From: Cyclina sinensis
Lineage: Eukaryota > Mollusca > Bivalvia > Venerida > Veneridae
Direction of reading: 5' to 3'
DNA length: 64,000 nucleotides
Assembly (NCBI GenBank): GCA_012932295.1
Contig: JAAONU010000004.1
Location: 8,866,630 to 8,930,629, forward strand
Each line of letters starts with the position of its first letter. Positions within the stretch are counted from its first letter, which is position 1. Shown here piece by piece: positions 15,701 to 27,100 of the stretch. The notes beneath the pieces are model-generated. The model had not been told where the DNA came from, did not search any database, and was given only the letters and a program-made list of their open reading frames with translations. Made by a program: the position numbers and the translations under genes.

Positions 15701-17748
15701 GTTCCAAGTTTTTTTGATGTGCCTCTTTAAACATTGCAATTCAAGTAAAGCAACCTCTACATTTGAGATATGGGAAAGATATTGTGATTTCTCATTTTAT
15801 AAGCGTTTAAGTATACGAACAGTGGTAATTTCGCCCATTTTTTTTTCTTTTTGGGCTGTTTTCATTTGTTAGCCGTCAGTGTTCAAGGCTCAGGAGTGTT
15901 TAGCCTTCAAACTGTTTTGTTTTCTTTTCTGCCTTGAATGCCAATCAGAAAAAAGTAGGTTAATGTCTATAAACATGCTTTATTGCCTTCTACGGAACTA
16001 TTTTCACGATTTTCTTCATTTTTCTTAAAATACTGCAAATCACGATATCCGTCCACATAATTAAGACAGTTGTTTTCGTAGGAATTAGATGAAATATAAA
16101 AACTTGTTTGAAAAAGAGACCTGGCAACAGTCTTGTAAACAATTAATGCGATCGCAGCAAACGCTTGCTTAACGTCCGCCGTCATATCAAGTATGATGAC
16201 ATGATAATAGGGCGATATGATGACATGATAATAGGGCGATATGATGACATGATGATAGGGCGATATGATGACATGATGATAGGGCGATATGATGACATGA
16301 TGATAGGGCGATATGATGACATGATGATAGGGCGATATGATGACATGATCATTATGCATGAGCTTACTTGATACCATAGGGAAATATCAGTGTTTGAGAT
16401 CAAAACTTAAGTAAAAAGCGTAAGTGATTCTTACTTTTCACAGGGTATTTGATGAACACACACTCTAGCAGAAACGAGGGCTTCAATGACCTTATTGACC
16501 TTTTCATGACAGCCGTAACCAAGGGTGAAGAGATACCGTTTTTGAAGGAAAAAGTCCATATACTTTTGACAGGTATAATGAAGTTTTGCAGTATGTTTAT
16601 GCATCGTGGTAACAGGGTGAGCGAGAACCTTTTTAAAAGTAAACGAAAGCGTGTATTTATAAATGCAACCAGGGCCTTAATCGAATTCAGTTAAGGCAAT
16701 GATATAATGCAATAACCACTTACCTTGTTGTGTTATAACTGCAGAATCTGGCAGTGCAAAACTATTTCCAGTAAACTTTGCAGTTTTTTGTTTGAAAATC
16801 TGAAAATGTATTTGTCAAACAGGAAAATATGAAGACTTTCCAGTGCTTGACAATGGGAACCAATGGTTACCGGAGAAGAAAATGGCAGGCAGTTTTAAGC
16901 ATCTGCTTGGAGATGAGGTAATTAAATATTTTTGTGAAATAGGAACACATCCAACCATTTCTCCGTTTAAAGTCTTCTGACAAGTAGACTTTAGCCTCCT
17001 TATATAAATATTTATCAGAAATATATAATGCTATATACGAATGAGTTAACTTTTTTGTCAGGGCTGTATTTTTTATCCATGCTAGCTAGAAAGGTGTTCA
17101 AACTTGGATTGAGGCTAAAGAGAAAGAACTGGCATCGCCTATTGACAATGCGATATTACAAATATAATTAAATCATATTTAATAAATTGCGGTCAATGTA
17201 TTTTGAATATAATAATACAGTATATTTTCCTTTGCTTATCGGAAAAGTTTTTCAACCACAAAGAGAATTGAAACATCCATTTATAAATGCTTTAAGCATT
17301 TTTTTTACCAAACAGCCTTATTTTTTTTTACCAAACAGCCTTATTTCGTATCAACACCGGTTCCATCACTTAGATTCTTGTTCTTTTCAGCCATTTTTTG
17401 CTGTACTACATTTGGTTATACTTCCATATTTTCATATTCCTCCACGCTGCGCGAATACTGGTATGGAACCCAGGAAGCAGTCATCGAGCGTGATGAATCT
17501 AAGTTGTAAGAACTTGTATCGCAATGGATGTAAAATAAATGAGTCTTACCTAATTTCAGATCTGGGAAGAGTTTGAGATGGAGCTAAGGTCGTCAGTTCA
17601 GATACATGTTTACCGTGAATCAGACATCCCTAACAGACACGGGCACTGTAACTCGAACCCTTATATACCCAACGTCCTAAGGCGTAAACTAGGCATGAAA
17701 TTATTGCCTGAACCAAACAGCAGCCGCAGATCAAGGAGAAAAAGATGA
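1717..17748 (+). CDS. Large uncharacterised VWA-domain protein, 23 coding exons, about 1,347 aa
   Basis: Coding exons: 1717-1813, 2205-2362, 2755-2959, 3481-3636, 3908-4046, 4641-4771, 5302-5393 (or to 5366), 6604-6766, 7299-7429, 7889-7987, 9044-9310, 9981-10196, 10549-10723, 11324-11491, 11892-12232, 12632-12922, 13486-13675, 13977-14062, 14410-14782, 15137-15289, 16444-16572, 16823-16917, 17560-17748 (TGA). All have AG/GT borders and every phase closes. The start at 1717 has a strong context (GCCATGG) and an in-frame TGA 12 bases upstream in the same exon. Residues about 67-260 form a VWA domain with intact MIDAS: DKSGS (Asp73, Ser75, Ser77), Thr136 in SGTTS, and Asp167 in FLTDG. The remaining ~1,000 residues are not recognised. 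They include an acidic Asp/Tyr tract (exon 19) and a basic tail. No signal peptide is evident, so it is probably intracellular; the ligand is unknown. The weakest acceptor is at 9980. Confidence 0.85.
2205..4046 (+). CDS. VWA domain exons (exons 2-5) of the large VWA gene
   Basis: Four exons joined in phase encode the Rossmann-like VWA fold. The order is a LVLVVDKSGSM strand-loop, an amphipathic region, the SGTTSFVAAF loop, then VIVFLTDGHD and HTVGFSRDHD strands. The three MIDAS loops (DxSxS, Thr, Asp) are all present, so divalent metal binding is expected from knowledge of the family. Exon 5 ends with a helix (LDELFDFIVQ). The next exon starts a separate beta-rich segment of unknown type (DGRKVTIDLLGERCF). 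Confidence 0.9.
3702..3735 (+). repeat. (CT)n microsatellite
   Basis: An almost pure CT dinucleotide run in intron 4 of the VWA gene, about 65 bases after the exon 4 donor. Confidence 0.9.
4058..4225 (+). mobile_element. tRNA-headed SINE copy
   Basis: The head carries an A-box-like GTGACCGAGCGG segment and a B-box-like GGTTCGAATC about 45 bases later, as in a tRNA-derived promoter. A non-tRNA body follows. It lies in intron 5 of the VWA gene. It does not fold as a clean tRNA, so I call it SINE-derived rather than a tRNA gene. Confidence 0.55.
8025..8272 (-). mobile_element. Degraded SINE, same family as 17968-18269
   Basis: Shares the central block (TATCC/GGCGGT, ATCCAACCAGTTTA, CGCATTGTC, GAGAAATTT) and the tRNA-like head at the right edge with the better copy at 17968-18269. 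Located in intron 10 of the VWA gene. Confidence 0.65.
11185..11285 (+). mobile_element. SINE head fragment
   Basis: Contains an A-box-like GTGGCCCAGTGGTTAAGG, close in type to other SINE heads in this window, but no clear B-box. Located in intron 13 of the VWA gene. Confidence 0.35.
13025..13140 (+). mobile_element. tRNA-headed SINE fragment
   Basis: TTGGCTCAGTGGTTAGGGTG (A-box) and AGTCCGAATCCC (B-box) sit at tRNA-like spacing. The anticodon arm is not convincing for a functional tRNA. Located in intron 16 of the VWA gene. Confidence 0.5.
14410..14782 (+). CDS. Exon 19 of the VWA gene with an acidic Asp/Tyr repeat
   Basis: This 373-base exon contains a GAT-rich stretch (about 14483-14590) read as repeats of DDDYDI followed by further Asp-rich sequence, flanked by ordinary coding sequence. 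The reading frame is preserved on both sides. It is a coding microsatellite that makes a strongly acidic linker, roughly residues 1057-1090, and is probably length-polymorphic. Confidence 0.8.
15325..15452 (+). repeat. 26-27 bp minisatellite, about 5 copies
   Basis: The unit GATAAACATGCTGTATACTGG plus a T tract is repeated about five times, starting some 35 bases after the exon 20 donor of the VWA gene. Confidence 0.9.
16190..16352 (+). repeat. 24 bp minisatellite, about 7 copies
   Basis: The unit GATGACATGATGATAGGGCG plus ATAT is repeated at a 24-base period in intron 20 of the VWA gene. Because 24 is divisible by three, open frames run through it on both strands; these are repeat artefacts, not genes. 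Confidence 0.9.
17395..17546 (+). mobile_element. 5'-truncated SINE abutting the last VWA-gene exon
   Basis: About 110 bases closely match the 3' half of the SINE at 56908-57125 (GAATACTGGTATGGAACCC, AAGTTGTAAGAACTTGTATC). The match ends only about 13 bases before the acceptor of the terminal exon (exon starts 17560). Confidence 0.75.
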
Positions 17749-17755
17749 AAGTCAA

Positions 17756-17761
17756 ATTAAA
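17756..17761 (+). terminator. Possible polyadenylation signal (ATTAAA) of the VWA gene
   Basis: ATTAAA occurs eight bases after the TGA, with another at 17938-17943. Neither can be chosen without transcript data. Confidence 0.25.
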
Positions 17762-17967
17762 TTGAACTATTTTTTTAACGCGTAAGAATTTCCGTTAAAA
17801 ACTATTTTCCTAAGCGCCGGAATATAGAACAGAATGAGTATAAGTTCGCGAAATGTGATTTTAGTGTAGAAGTTCTGAGTGGGGTATTGTTGTGACAGTA
17901 GGCTTGTGATCAAAACTAACATTCTAAAATTTCTCTTATTAAATTAGTTTCTTATCCACTAGAAGAG

Positions 17968-18269
17968 TTTGGTTTGGTTTGGTTTTATTGGAGTTTAACG
18001 CCTGTTTCAACTGCTAAGGTCATATCCCGGCGGTCAGTCCACCTACCCAGTGTTCCTGGGTATCCAACCAGTTTACTAACCAATTTCACCGCAAGTGACT
18101 GACTACTTCCACACTTGCTTCAGAGGTGAGGGACAAATGACCTATAGACGCATTGTCTGAGATCAATTACACGTATCACGGAGAAATTTTGACGGCCCGG
18201 ATGGGGACTGAACCGGGATCGTCTAGGATGACAATACAATGCTCTACCGATTGAGCTAGCCGGGCCCCA
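17968..18269 (-). mobile_element. Full-length tRNA-derived SINE with target-site duplication
   Basis: Read on the minus strand it begins with GGGCCCGGCTAGCTCAATCGG (A-box) and GGTTCAGTCCC (B-box), followed by a body and an AAACC-rich tail (left edge, TTTGGTTTGG). TAGAAGAG flanks both sides (17960-17967 and 18271-18278), supporting an 8-bp target-site duplication. Confidence 0.85.
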
Positions 18270-18283
18270 ATAGAAGAGCCGAC

Positions 18284-18535
18284 ACTTCTAGCTCAGTTGC
18301 TGTGGCATTGGACTGTCAATGTGTCCAGGGGTTTTTGGTCAACAGGTCCAGCTTAATGTATCCATGATTTTATTCTCGTTAACTGCGCCCAGTGGTCATT
18401 TGTCTCTCACCCTGACTGAAGGGGAAGCAAGCATTCGCTTGTGGAGAGACTGGTTAGTAAGTTGGTAGGATTCCCAGGAACCGGTCAGGTTGACTGACCG
18501 CCGGGATATGACCAAAGGGAGTCTGAAACTAGCGT
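18284..18535 (+). mobile_element. Second SINE, head-to-head with the previous one
   Basis: The tRNA-like head CTAGCTCAGTTGCTGTGGC lies at the left. The body ends with GACTGACCGCCGGGATATGACC, the inverse of the distal part of the neighbouring SINE. About 15 bases separate the two heads, so the region is a large imperfect inverted repeat. Confidence 0.8.
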
Positions 18536-18539
18536 ATAT

Positions 18540-20968
18540 TTTGTGAAAGGGTATAATTTGATATACTAGTATAATTATATCAATACATTTCTTACATATT
18601 ATACTTGTAAGTGACTTAATTTAAAAAAAAACGACTTAGTTATTAAGAACAAAGGCATATTTTCGCGTCTCGATTGTGTCCCTTAGATTGTGTTAAAGTG
18701 AATTAGCCGTCGCTGATCGTACACGATTACTGAAATGAATATGCCTAACATTTTCTTTTTGATGCACCTGGATTTAATGATCTATTACCGAAAACAAACA
18801 AAATTGTTCATATATCTTAGAAGATTACTGTTTGTTGGTCGACAGAAACATATATGGAGTATACAAATATTCTGGCAACTGCAAGTCGTTAAGGAAAACG
18901 CCAGGTAAAATGTTAAGGTCAAGGGCATAAACGTAAACACATGAAAAAATATGTCTTTAATTATCGTGTACAAAGAATTAAAAATCACAACAATTGTATA
19001 GATCTGATTATCAAATGCGTAAGACTAGCATAAATCAACATAATAGTGATAAAATACATGAAAACAAATAACTAAATGGGCGTTACCCGTAAGCTGATAT
19101 GTACGGCTAAAATATCTATTGACCTAATTCCGTAATAGTATAACAGGTTCTTTTTCACAAATGACTTATGGCTAACCATAGCTAAATCAAATCCTACAGT
19201 ATTTCATTGTAGCATCAAGACCCAGTCTCATTTTATTAGCTTCTGAAGATGTAACCTTTGCCCACCTCATGAAGGCAGCAATCATGAGAACCTATTTCGT
19301 TCAGACCTTTTTTCAAAGCATGGCCATTCAACGTACCTGTTATACCTCATCGAAGAAGATCACCAAAGTCGCTTTGATATTTTTTATTTCAATCTGTCAA
19401 ACTTTCCTGTTTTAATTTTAAACGACAAAAAAACCCAAGACAAAAATGTTTTTTTTTTAGAACAACAGTTCTATTTTAACCAATCAGACAGCTTGTCAAC
19501 TTTAAGTTCCAAACCTAGACAAAATTGACTGTATCCCTGAAACACAGTCAAACAAAGTGCATATTCTGCAAAGAGAACGTAAACACTGAAATATTATCCA
19601 CGACATAATCTGCTTAAATTTGTTATTTATAGGTCCTTGTCACTTTCAAAGTATTATAGCCAATAACAGTTTAGTTACAGGTCAGTTTGTACTGGTGTGT
19701 TTTCGGAGAAAAAAGACCAACCAAGGCCAGTAACTTCGCTGAAAATCACTGAACCGAAACACATCAACCATACTTGTAATTACACTTGCTAACAATTATT
19801 ACGGAGAAGTTTTTTAATCAGACAAGTGGTTATGTCGATATGCCCAGATGTGTTCAAATAAGGACAAATGAAGGCCCATAACTTCGCTGAAAACCACTAA
19901 ACCAGAAAATGTCGATGATATGCTCAACTAGGCTTGGTATCAATAAATCATAGCGAGTTCCATTGAAATCCAACCAGCAGTTATAGAGAAGAATCGCAGA
20001 CAAACTTTGTGACATACAGACAGATAGTGCAAAAACAATATGTCTACCACGCCACTATTTAGGGGAGACATAATAAATAGATTGATAAAATATATATAAT
20101 TGCAATATTTAGTTAGCTTTAGACAAAAATAAAAATCAGAAATTATACACAGTGTCACTTTGAAATGGCAAATAGACAGAATTATTTTTTCTCATCCTGG
20201 GCACCTCTGTTGAGCTAGAAGTATATAGCCATACAACAAAGTTCTTGGATTTCTTCAAGAATTCGTATAATTATAAGTATTACAAATTAACTAATTAGAT
20301 AATTACAAAAAAAGTTTACAAAACCATAAACTATACCTACGAAATTAAAAAAAAGGCGCAATCTTTACAACAACTGATTAATTTTATCTTAACTGCATAG
20401 CTTTTAAAAATATTAGCTATCATAATACTAACGATAAAACTAGAACATCTATCACAGCAGATTTGACCCTGACTTAAACCTGATACTGTTTACCTGATTC
20501 AGTTTGCAAACCGGTTTACATGTAAATGCAAATGTTCTGCAAAGTAATGTGCACCAGTCTACTTAAAATTACTGCTTTACTATCACTAAATTATGACTCA
20601 TTTTTCCAGTCTTAAGAGATCGGTTTCAATTACTTATTACTTTCAGTTTCATTTTTCCAGATTCTTTTTTCTTCTTTGTGCATGTTTGCTCTGAGTGTGT
20701 GCGTGCGTACGCGCGTTTAATTTGCACTTTAAGTTTTTTTCTACTAGTTAGTCATACAGTTTCTCTAAGTCCATTTCGATTGCTTATATTGTTGATTTTT
20801 TTCTGTTTCTGAAAGTACCTACCTTTAATCTTTTTCTTTTCTTCATTTTCTCAAAATTCTACTGTTTCTTAAAAATTGTTTTGAATGTGTTTCATTATAC
20901 ATCAAAATACTCTGTTTCTTTAGTATTTCATTGAATTCTCAAACTGAGCTTCTGAAATTTAAATCAAG
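18540..20968. other. Intergenic stretch between the VWA gene and FAAH
   Basis: No supported coding exon. Positions about 19680-20060 contain two similar copies of a block (ACTTCGCTGAAAA, spaced about 140 bases) and look like an old interspersed repeat. Confidence 0.4.
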
Positions 20969-20974
20969 TTTATT
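20969..20974 (-). terminator. FAAH polyadenylation signal AATAAA
   Basis: TTTATT on the plus strand, i.e. AATAAA on the minus strand, 53 bases after the FAAH stop codon. Spacing is suitable for a short 3' UTR. Confidence 0.6.
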
Positions 20975-21026
20975 TTTTCTATTGTTTGACCATTTTCACG
21001 ATTTTTCTTGTAACACTTTCCTGGAA

Positions 21027-21149
21027 TTAAGATTTTTGTTTCTTTAATCCAGTTTCGATTTCTTTCATAACTCGAAGCACCAATTCCTCTTGGAAAGGTA
21101 AGGCTGCACACTGAACACCAACTGGTAATCCCTCACTACCAATGCTGAA
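21027..21149 (-). CDS. FAAH: FAAH terminal exon
   Basis: Encodes the last 40 residues from [14 protein letters not shown] to TGLKKQKS, then TAA. It is separated from exon 16 by a 7.86-kb intron that hosts the B-box gene and several mobile elements. Confidence 0.93.
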   Translation of the reverse strand, partial: FSIGSEGLPVGVQCAALPFQEELVLRVMKEIETGLKKQKS

Positions 21150-24100
21150 CTGAAGACAGAAAACAATGCAGTGGATTGGTACACATTTGTAACAAATATA
21201 TAAATATGTTGGATTTACTTTTTAATCACCTTGTACCATTTTAACTAACGGACCGTTTTCCAAACAGTAAACTGATAACAATGTCTGGCTACAATCATAT
21301 TTAGCGCTCTAACCCCCTTACCATGCTCAATTTCAAACGGTATTTACCATTTAGCTCTCTAACCATACTAAATTTATTTAATGGTCCTTCATAAACTTTG
21401 GACAGATATTTCATTTAAACTGGCAGATTATGTTTAGATCGAAAACTCGATAATAAACTGCATTACGAAAAGATATACGCTGAAATCACATGCCACCCAA
21501 CCAGAAGAACCAACCACCCACCCACCAAAAGAAGCGAACAGCAGATTTCCCGCAAAATGCGAGTAAACAAAATATATAACCACAGGACATAGCTAGGCCG
21601 TCATTTCTATTGTACATGCTAGTACAGACTTAAATCGTTTACAGCCTGACAGAAAAGCAGAAAACCCTTCAAGAGGTAAAATATTTAAAGTAAAACATCC
21701 TATTCAGTATTGTGCACGTCCCAGACAGGTAAAACCTCTTATCTAAAATGTAAAAAAGATACACCAGGGTAACAGATTACTGAGCAAATAATTGTACCGT
21801 TATTTCTCAGCTTTTCAGCATTTCAAAACCGCAAATATTCCCATTTCAGTAAATATATCATATCAGCTTTAGCTACCTGCATGCATTAATATAGCGACCG
21901 GAAATGCACTGATAAAGCCCCACAAGGATCATATTTCAAGGTTGCAAGTCTGACATTTTAAGGTGATTCACACTACCTGGATTTAATGTGCCTGCCGTAT
22001 TCAATTTATCAATCTAAATTTTAGTTTAACGTAAATAGGAGGGCTGTCTGAACAGATCATTTGAAAATTTACCTTATGTAAATCACGTTATCAACAAAAG
22101 TAATTTTAAATTACTGCTTAACACCGGAATATGATTTTCTCAGAAATAAAAAAGATAAATGTATCTTATGTTAATCCTTGTTTTCTGTCGGCATGGAAAC
22201 AGCAACCCGCTATACTGAGTACTTTGAAAAAGTAGCATACGTTTTACTACATCTGTACACTATTCCGAAACAGTACGAGAGATGTTTTAATCTTTGTATG
22301 TTAACAAATTCCATACTTTTGTTATGTTTAAGTAATGGTTCAATCTTAAATATTTAAAGTGATATGAAAGAAGGAGGTGGTCAGAGAGAGAGAAAAAAAC
22401 ATGTCAAAAGAACGAATGCAGCATGCCAACAGATACGACGATAAAACATTTATAAAGCCAGAAAAATCACAGGCTCGCATTCTAACTGTATTATGTACTT
22501 AAACATGTCTTAAAACTGTACAGAAACTGTTCTAGAAGACAAAAGTATGAAATAGAGAGTAAGTAAGAGAAGATAACTCAACAGCCGACTGCGGTATGTA
22601 AGAGTACTTCAATGTAGGGAATGCCTTCGGTATGTAGAAGCACTGTAATTACTGATTATGAATACTTATAATAAAGATGTGTTTATGCGGGTGTTTATGA
22701 AAAAAAGTGCTCGGTACACTTGAATATGTAAATGAGGGTGTCTATGAAACAAAGTGCTCGGTACACTTAAATAGGTAAATGCGAGTGTTTATGAAAATAG
22801 TGCTCGATACACTTGAATAGGTAAATGCGGGTGTTTATGAAAAAAGTGCTCGGTACACCTGAATAGGTAAATGCAATTGTTTATGAAAAAAAGTGCTCGG
22901 TACACTTGAATAGGTAAGTATGTATTGAATTAAAAAAACAAATCTGAAAGAATATTATCGGAAACTGCGTACAATTTCTTACATATTCAGATTTTTGCTT
23001 TATATCAATTTGGAACATTTGAGACTATTTCTGAAGATTTTTTAACGTTTGTACACAAAAAAAATATCTGGACAACTTTTTGCTGTGCTTTAACCTACTG
23101 TTATCAGCAAAGATATGAGCTTAACTCGAAAACAGACTTTCAGTTTATATCAAACAGACTTGAACAAACTATATATTCTGTAGATACATATTCAGTAGGT
23201 TATGGATTAAATATTAAAACAACAGTTTGTATATTTCATAAAAATCGAGCTGCAAAAAATATTCCTAACTGATCTACGGACAATGAAAACCTGGAAGTTG
23301 TAGCTACTTTCTGGTTCCTTGATGTAAGCATTTTCAAGAAATGGATTGTAACCAGAAGCTGCTTAAGTCAGAAGGCAGAAGTAAAGTAATGATTCTTTTA
23401 CAAAGAAAGGAATGTTTCATGTACTGATGTTTATCTTTTGTTGTTCACTGCCAAAGTCATGTAAAAGATGAGTTATTAAAAATAGTGTTGAGGTCCAAAA
23501 AGACGTAAAGAATAAATAAAAAAATATTCAGATACAGATTAATGTCAAAAGTCCTATTCTTTGAAAAATACAAAACTGTCAACTTTTTCAATTTGATAAA
23601 CCAATTAACGGGTCTCTAACAAGTCTCTCACAGTACAGAAGCTATCATCGTGGTTTCATATTAAATGAAAATTCTGAACATTATCATAAATGATTACATA
23701 GACAGTAACTGAAGCTTTTATTTGCCAGCCAGGCTGATTGAGCACCTTAAATCAACCCGCCTTTTAACGACAGACAGTTATCATTAACCACATATAAATT
23801 TGAGCGCGAAATTCTATAGGTGAATCATCCAGATTTAAATGTATAACTTTACACAATTCTTTAGAAACTGTTTAATTCACGATTAAAAGGAAGGGCGTTC
23901 ATTGCTGTGTTTAACATACAGGATTAACAGAGCTAGAAAAACGATGGCAGAGTGCATGGACAGTGAAGGACTACTCCAGAAAATGTGTGAAATTTGTAAA
24001 CTGAAAGGCGCACAAAACACTGCTACTACATTCTGTGTTCAGTGCCAAGAATTCATGTGTTCTCTCTGCTGTGTACACCACAAGTTGTCAAAGGCAATGA

Positions 24101-27100
24101 AGCATCACATAATGCTTGAAGAAAAAGAGATGCCACATAGAAAAGCATCAACTTCCATTCCAGAGTACTCTGAAGTACATGAAGGTGAAAGTTTAATTTT
24201 CTACTGTCAAAATCACTACAAACTAGCTTGTTACAAATGCAAAGACAGCCAACACCAAAACTGCAAAGGAGTTGTGTCACTTGCAGACATAAGGAAAGAT
24301 ATAGAGAATTCCGAAATGTACCGTAAGATAAAGATGGAAATTGGACGGATGGTATTTCTATTTCGGCAGCAAAAGTCAAGAATACTTCAGATATTTCAAG
24401 CCACCAGTGACTCTGATGATGATTTACACAAGAAAGAACACACTCAATGCCCAGCAAAGCTTGGTGTTGAAATGGAAAATCTTTTAAACGACAAAACAGA
24501 ACATACAAATGAACAAAAGATAAAACTGATACATACAATGAAATCCTGCGATGATATTATTGAACAAGTAGGTAAGCTCGCTGGTGATTTAAGACTTTTA
24601 GAGGAAACTCACCAGCAAACACAACTATTCATTGCCATCAAAAACTACCAACAACAGATGAAACAGATCAAAGCAGTTTTCGGAACTATAGTCGGAGAAA
24701 CAGAAAGAATACAAACTCCATCTAAATCCACAGATTGCAGAGTTAACATCAATTCAAAGCCACACACAGTAAAGCCAAAAACTTCTGCTAAATCTAGAAA
24801 TGAGAAGATCATTTGTAGAGACTGTTTTATGATTTCTTTGTTACTTTTTGCATGTTGGTTAACAAATCCCTGAGACAGGTATCTTTAACATGCTCGAATA
24901 CTCTGACAGTATGCTTAATGCAACGGTTAAAAGACTAAGATTTATATGTATATTTTATAATTCTGAAATATGTCTGAAATAAATTAGACAGTAATCTAAC
25001 ATAACTGAATGGGAACCCTTGAAAACTTAACATGCACTTGTATTGAATCATAATGACTAAGGTAAGACCTTTACTGAAATATAGATAAAATACAAGAAAA
25101 TGTCATACAGAGTGGTTAATGAAATATAGAGATAAGCGACAATGCCATATATATAGTGGCTACTGAAATTTAGATACAAGACATGGCATGCGAAATAAAA
25201 TAATAGTAACTGAAATATTGATAGAGAACACCACAATCTCCTTTTATACACAGACCTGACAAATCTGCTATACAACACAAAGTTAAATAGAAACAATGCT
25301 CAATTATTCGAATAAGAAGAAGTGCATTCAAAATATAATGACATATATAATAAGACGTTTAAATGCACTCTTGGCTGACAGATTTTCAAATCTGTCAAAC
25401 TGCTCTATGAAGCTTACGACTGACCTGAAAATCCTTTTGGCAACCAAATTTCTGCAAAATATTTGCTGGTTTTGTTATGAATGAACACACAGTCCCTTTT
25501 ATAAGTTAAATCTTCAACTTCTGATAAAAAGAGTCTTTTCTTTAGCTCATAGGTCTACAGTGCCATACTTGCGGCCTTAACAAGCTTTGCTTCAAACCCT
25601 ATTGGGACCAAGATTTTTCTGATGCCATGCATGTTTGTGTTAAGGACAACTGGTCGTAAGATTATATAATGTATTACACCAAATCTGTGGAAAACCTACT
25701 AGCAAAGAACACCATTACATATACAACAATGTAAAAAATGATACATAAAATAATCATTCTACGTTCAAAACACTAAACAAGAGGGCCATGATGGCCCTGG
25801 ATCGCTCACCTGAGTACTTTGGCTGTAGGTTTGCTGCTAAGCAGTATTTCATTTTTTAATTGAAAATATGTAAGTGCCTACAAACCAAATATGTAAAATA
25901 TCAGTCAATAAATAAAGGCTCTATGACAGAAAGTAGAAATATCTATTATAAGCTATGGTGACCTTGACCCAGTGACCTCAAACCCTACCCATGGGTAGAC
26001 GTCCATGCAAGGAACCTATATACTGAATATCAAAGATATTGGTCTATAAATGAAGGTTCTATGAGGTACAGTAGATAAATCTATTTTTAGCCTCCATGAC
26101 CTTTAACCTAATAATTTGAAAAAGCTTGATAAAGCTTGCTTCATGCCAAATTTTAAAATTCTAGGCCTTGTGGTTTCAGACAAGAAGATTTTTAAAGATT
26201 TTCTTCTCTACTGCTATTTAAAACTTATGACCCCTCGGGCGGGGCCAATAGTGACCCCAGTGACATTTTTCAAACAAACTAGGTAGAGGTCCGCTAGACA
26301 ATGCTGCATACCAAATATCTAAGCTGTAAGCATTGAGGTTTCCAGTAAGAAGATTTTTAAAGATTGCCTTTTTTACATATTGAAGGCCCCCGGGGCGGGG
26401 CCATATTTGATCCTGGGGCCAACATATTAAGAATACTGGTAAAGGTTCACAACACAATACTCCACACCAAATATGTAAGGTCTAGTTCTATTAGAAAATG
26501 ATTTTTCATGTTTTTCCTATATAACTATATGTAAATCAATAGAACCCTGGGGCGTGGCCAATTTTGACCCAGGGGACATCATTTGAACAAACTTGATAGA
26601 GGTCCACTAGACAATGCTGCACACCAAATATCTAAACTCTAGGCCTTGCGGTTTCTGACAAGAAGATTTTTTTTGAAGTTTTTCCTATATAACTCTATAT
26701 AAAACATTTGACCCCTGGGGGGGCCTTTTTGACCCAGGAGCCATGATTTGAACAAACTTGGTAGAGGTCCACTGGACAATGCTGCACACCAAATATCTAA
26801 ACTCTAGGCCTTGCAGTTTCTGACAAGAAGATTTTTTAAAGTTTTTCATATATAACTCTATGTAAAACATGTGACCCCCGGGGCTTGGCCATTTTTGACC
26901 CAGGAGCCATGATTTGAACAAACTTGGTAGAGGTCTACTGGACAATGCTGCACACCAAATATCTAAACTCTAGGCCTTGTGGTTTCAGACAAGAAGATTT
27001 TTAAAGTTTTTCCAATATAATTCTATGTACAACTAGTGACCCCTGGGGCAAGGCCATTTTTGACCCAGGGGTCATGATTTGAACAAACTTGGTAAAGGTC

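Noticed and set aside
16165..16400. Open frames on both strands with repeated MIGRYDD- and IIMSSYRP-like peptides
   Set aside because: A 24-bp repeat is divisible by three, so frames stay open on both strands. It lies inside an intron of the VWA gene.
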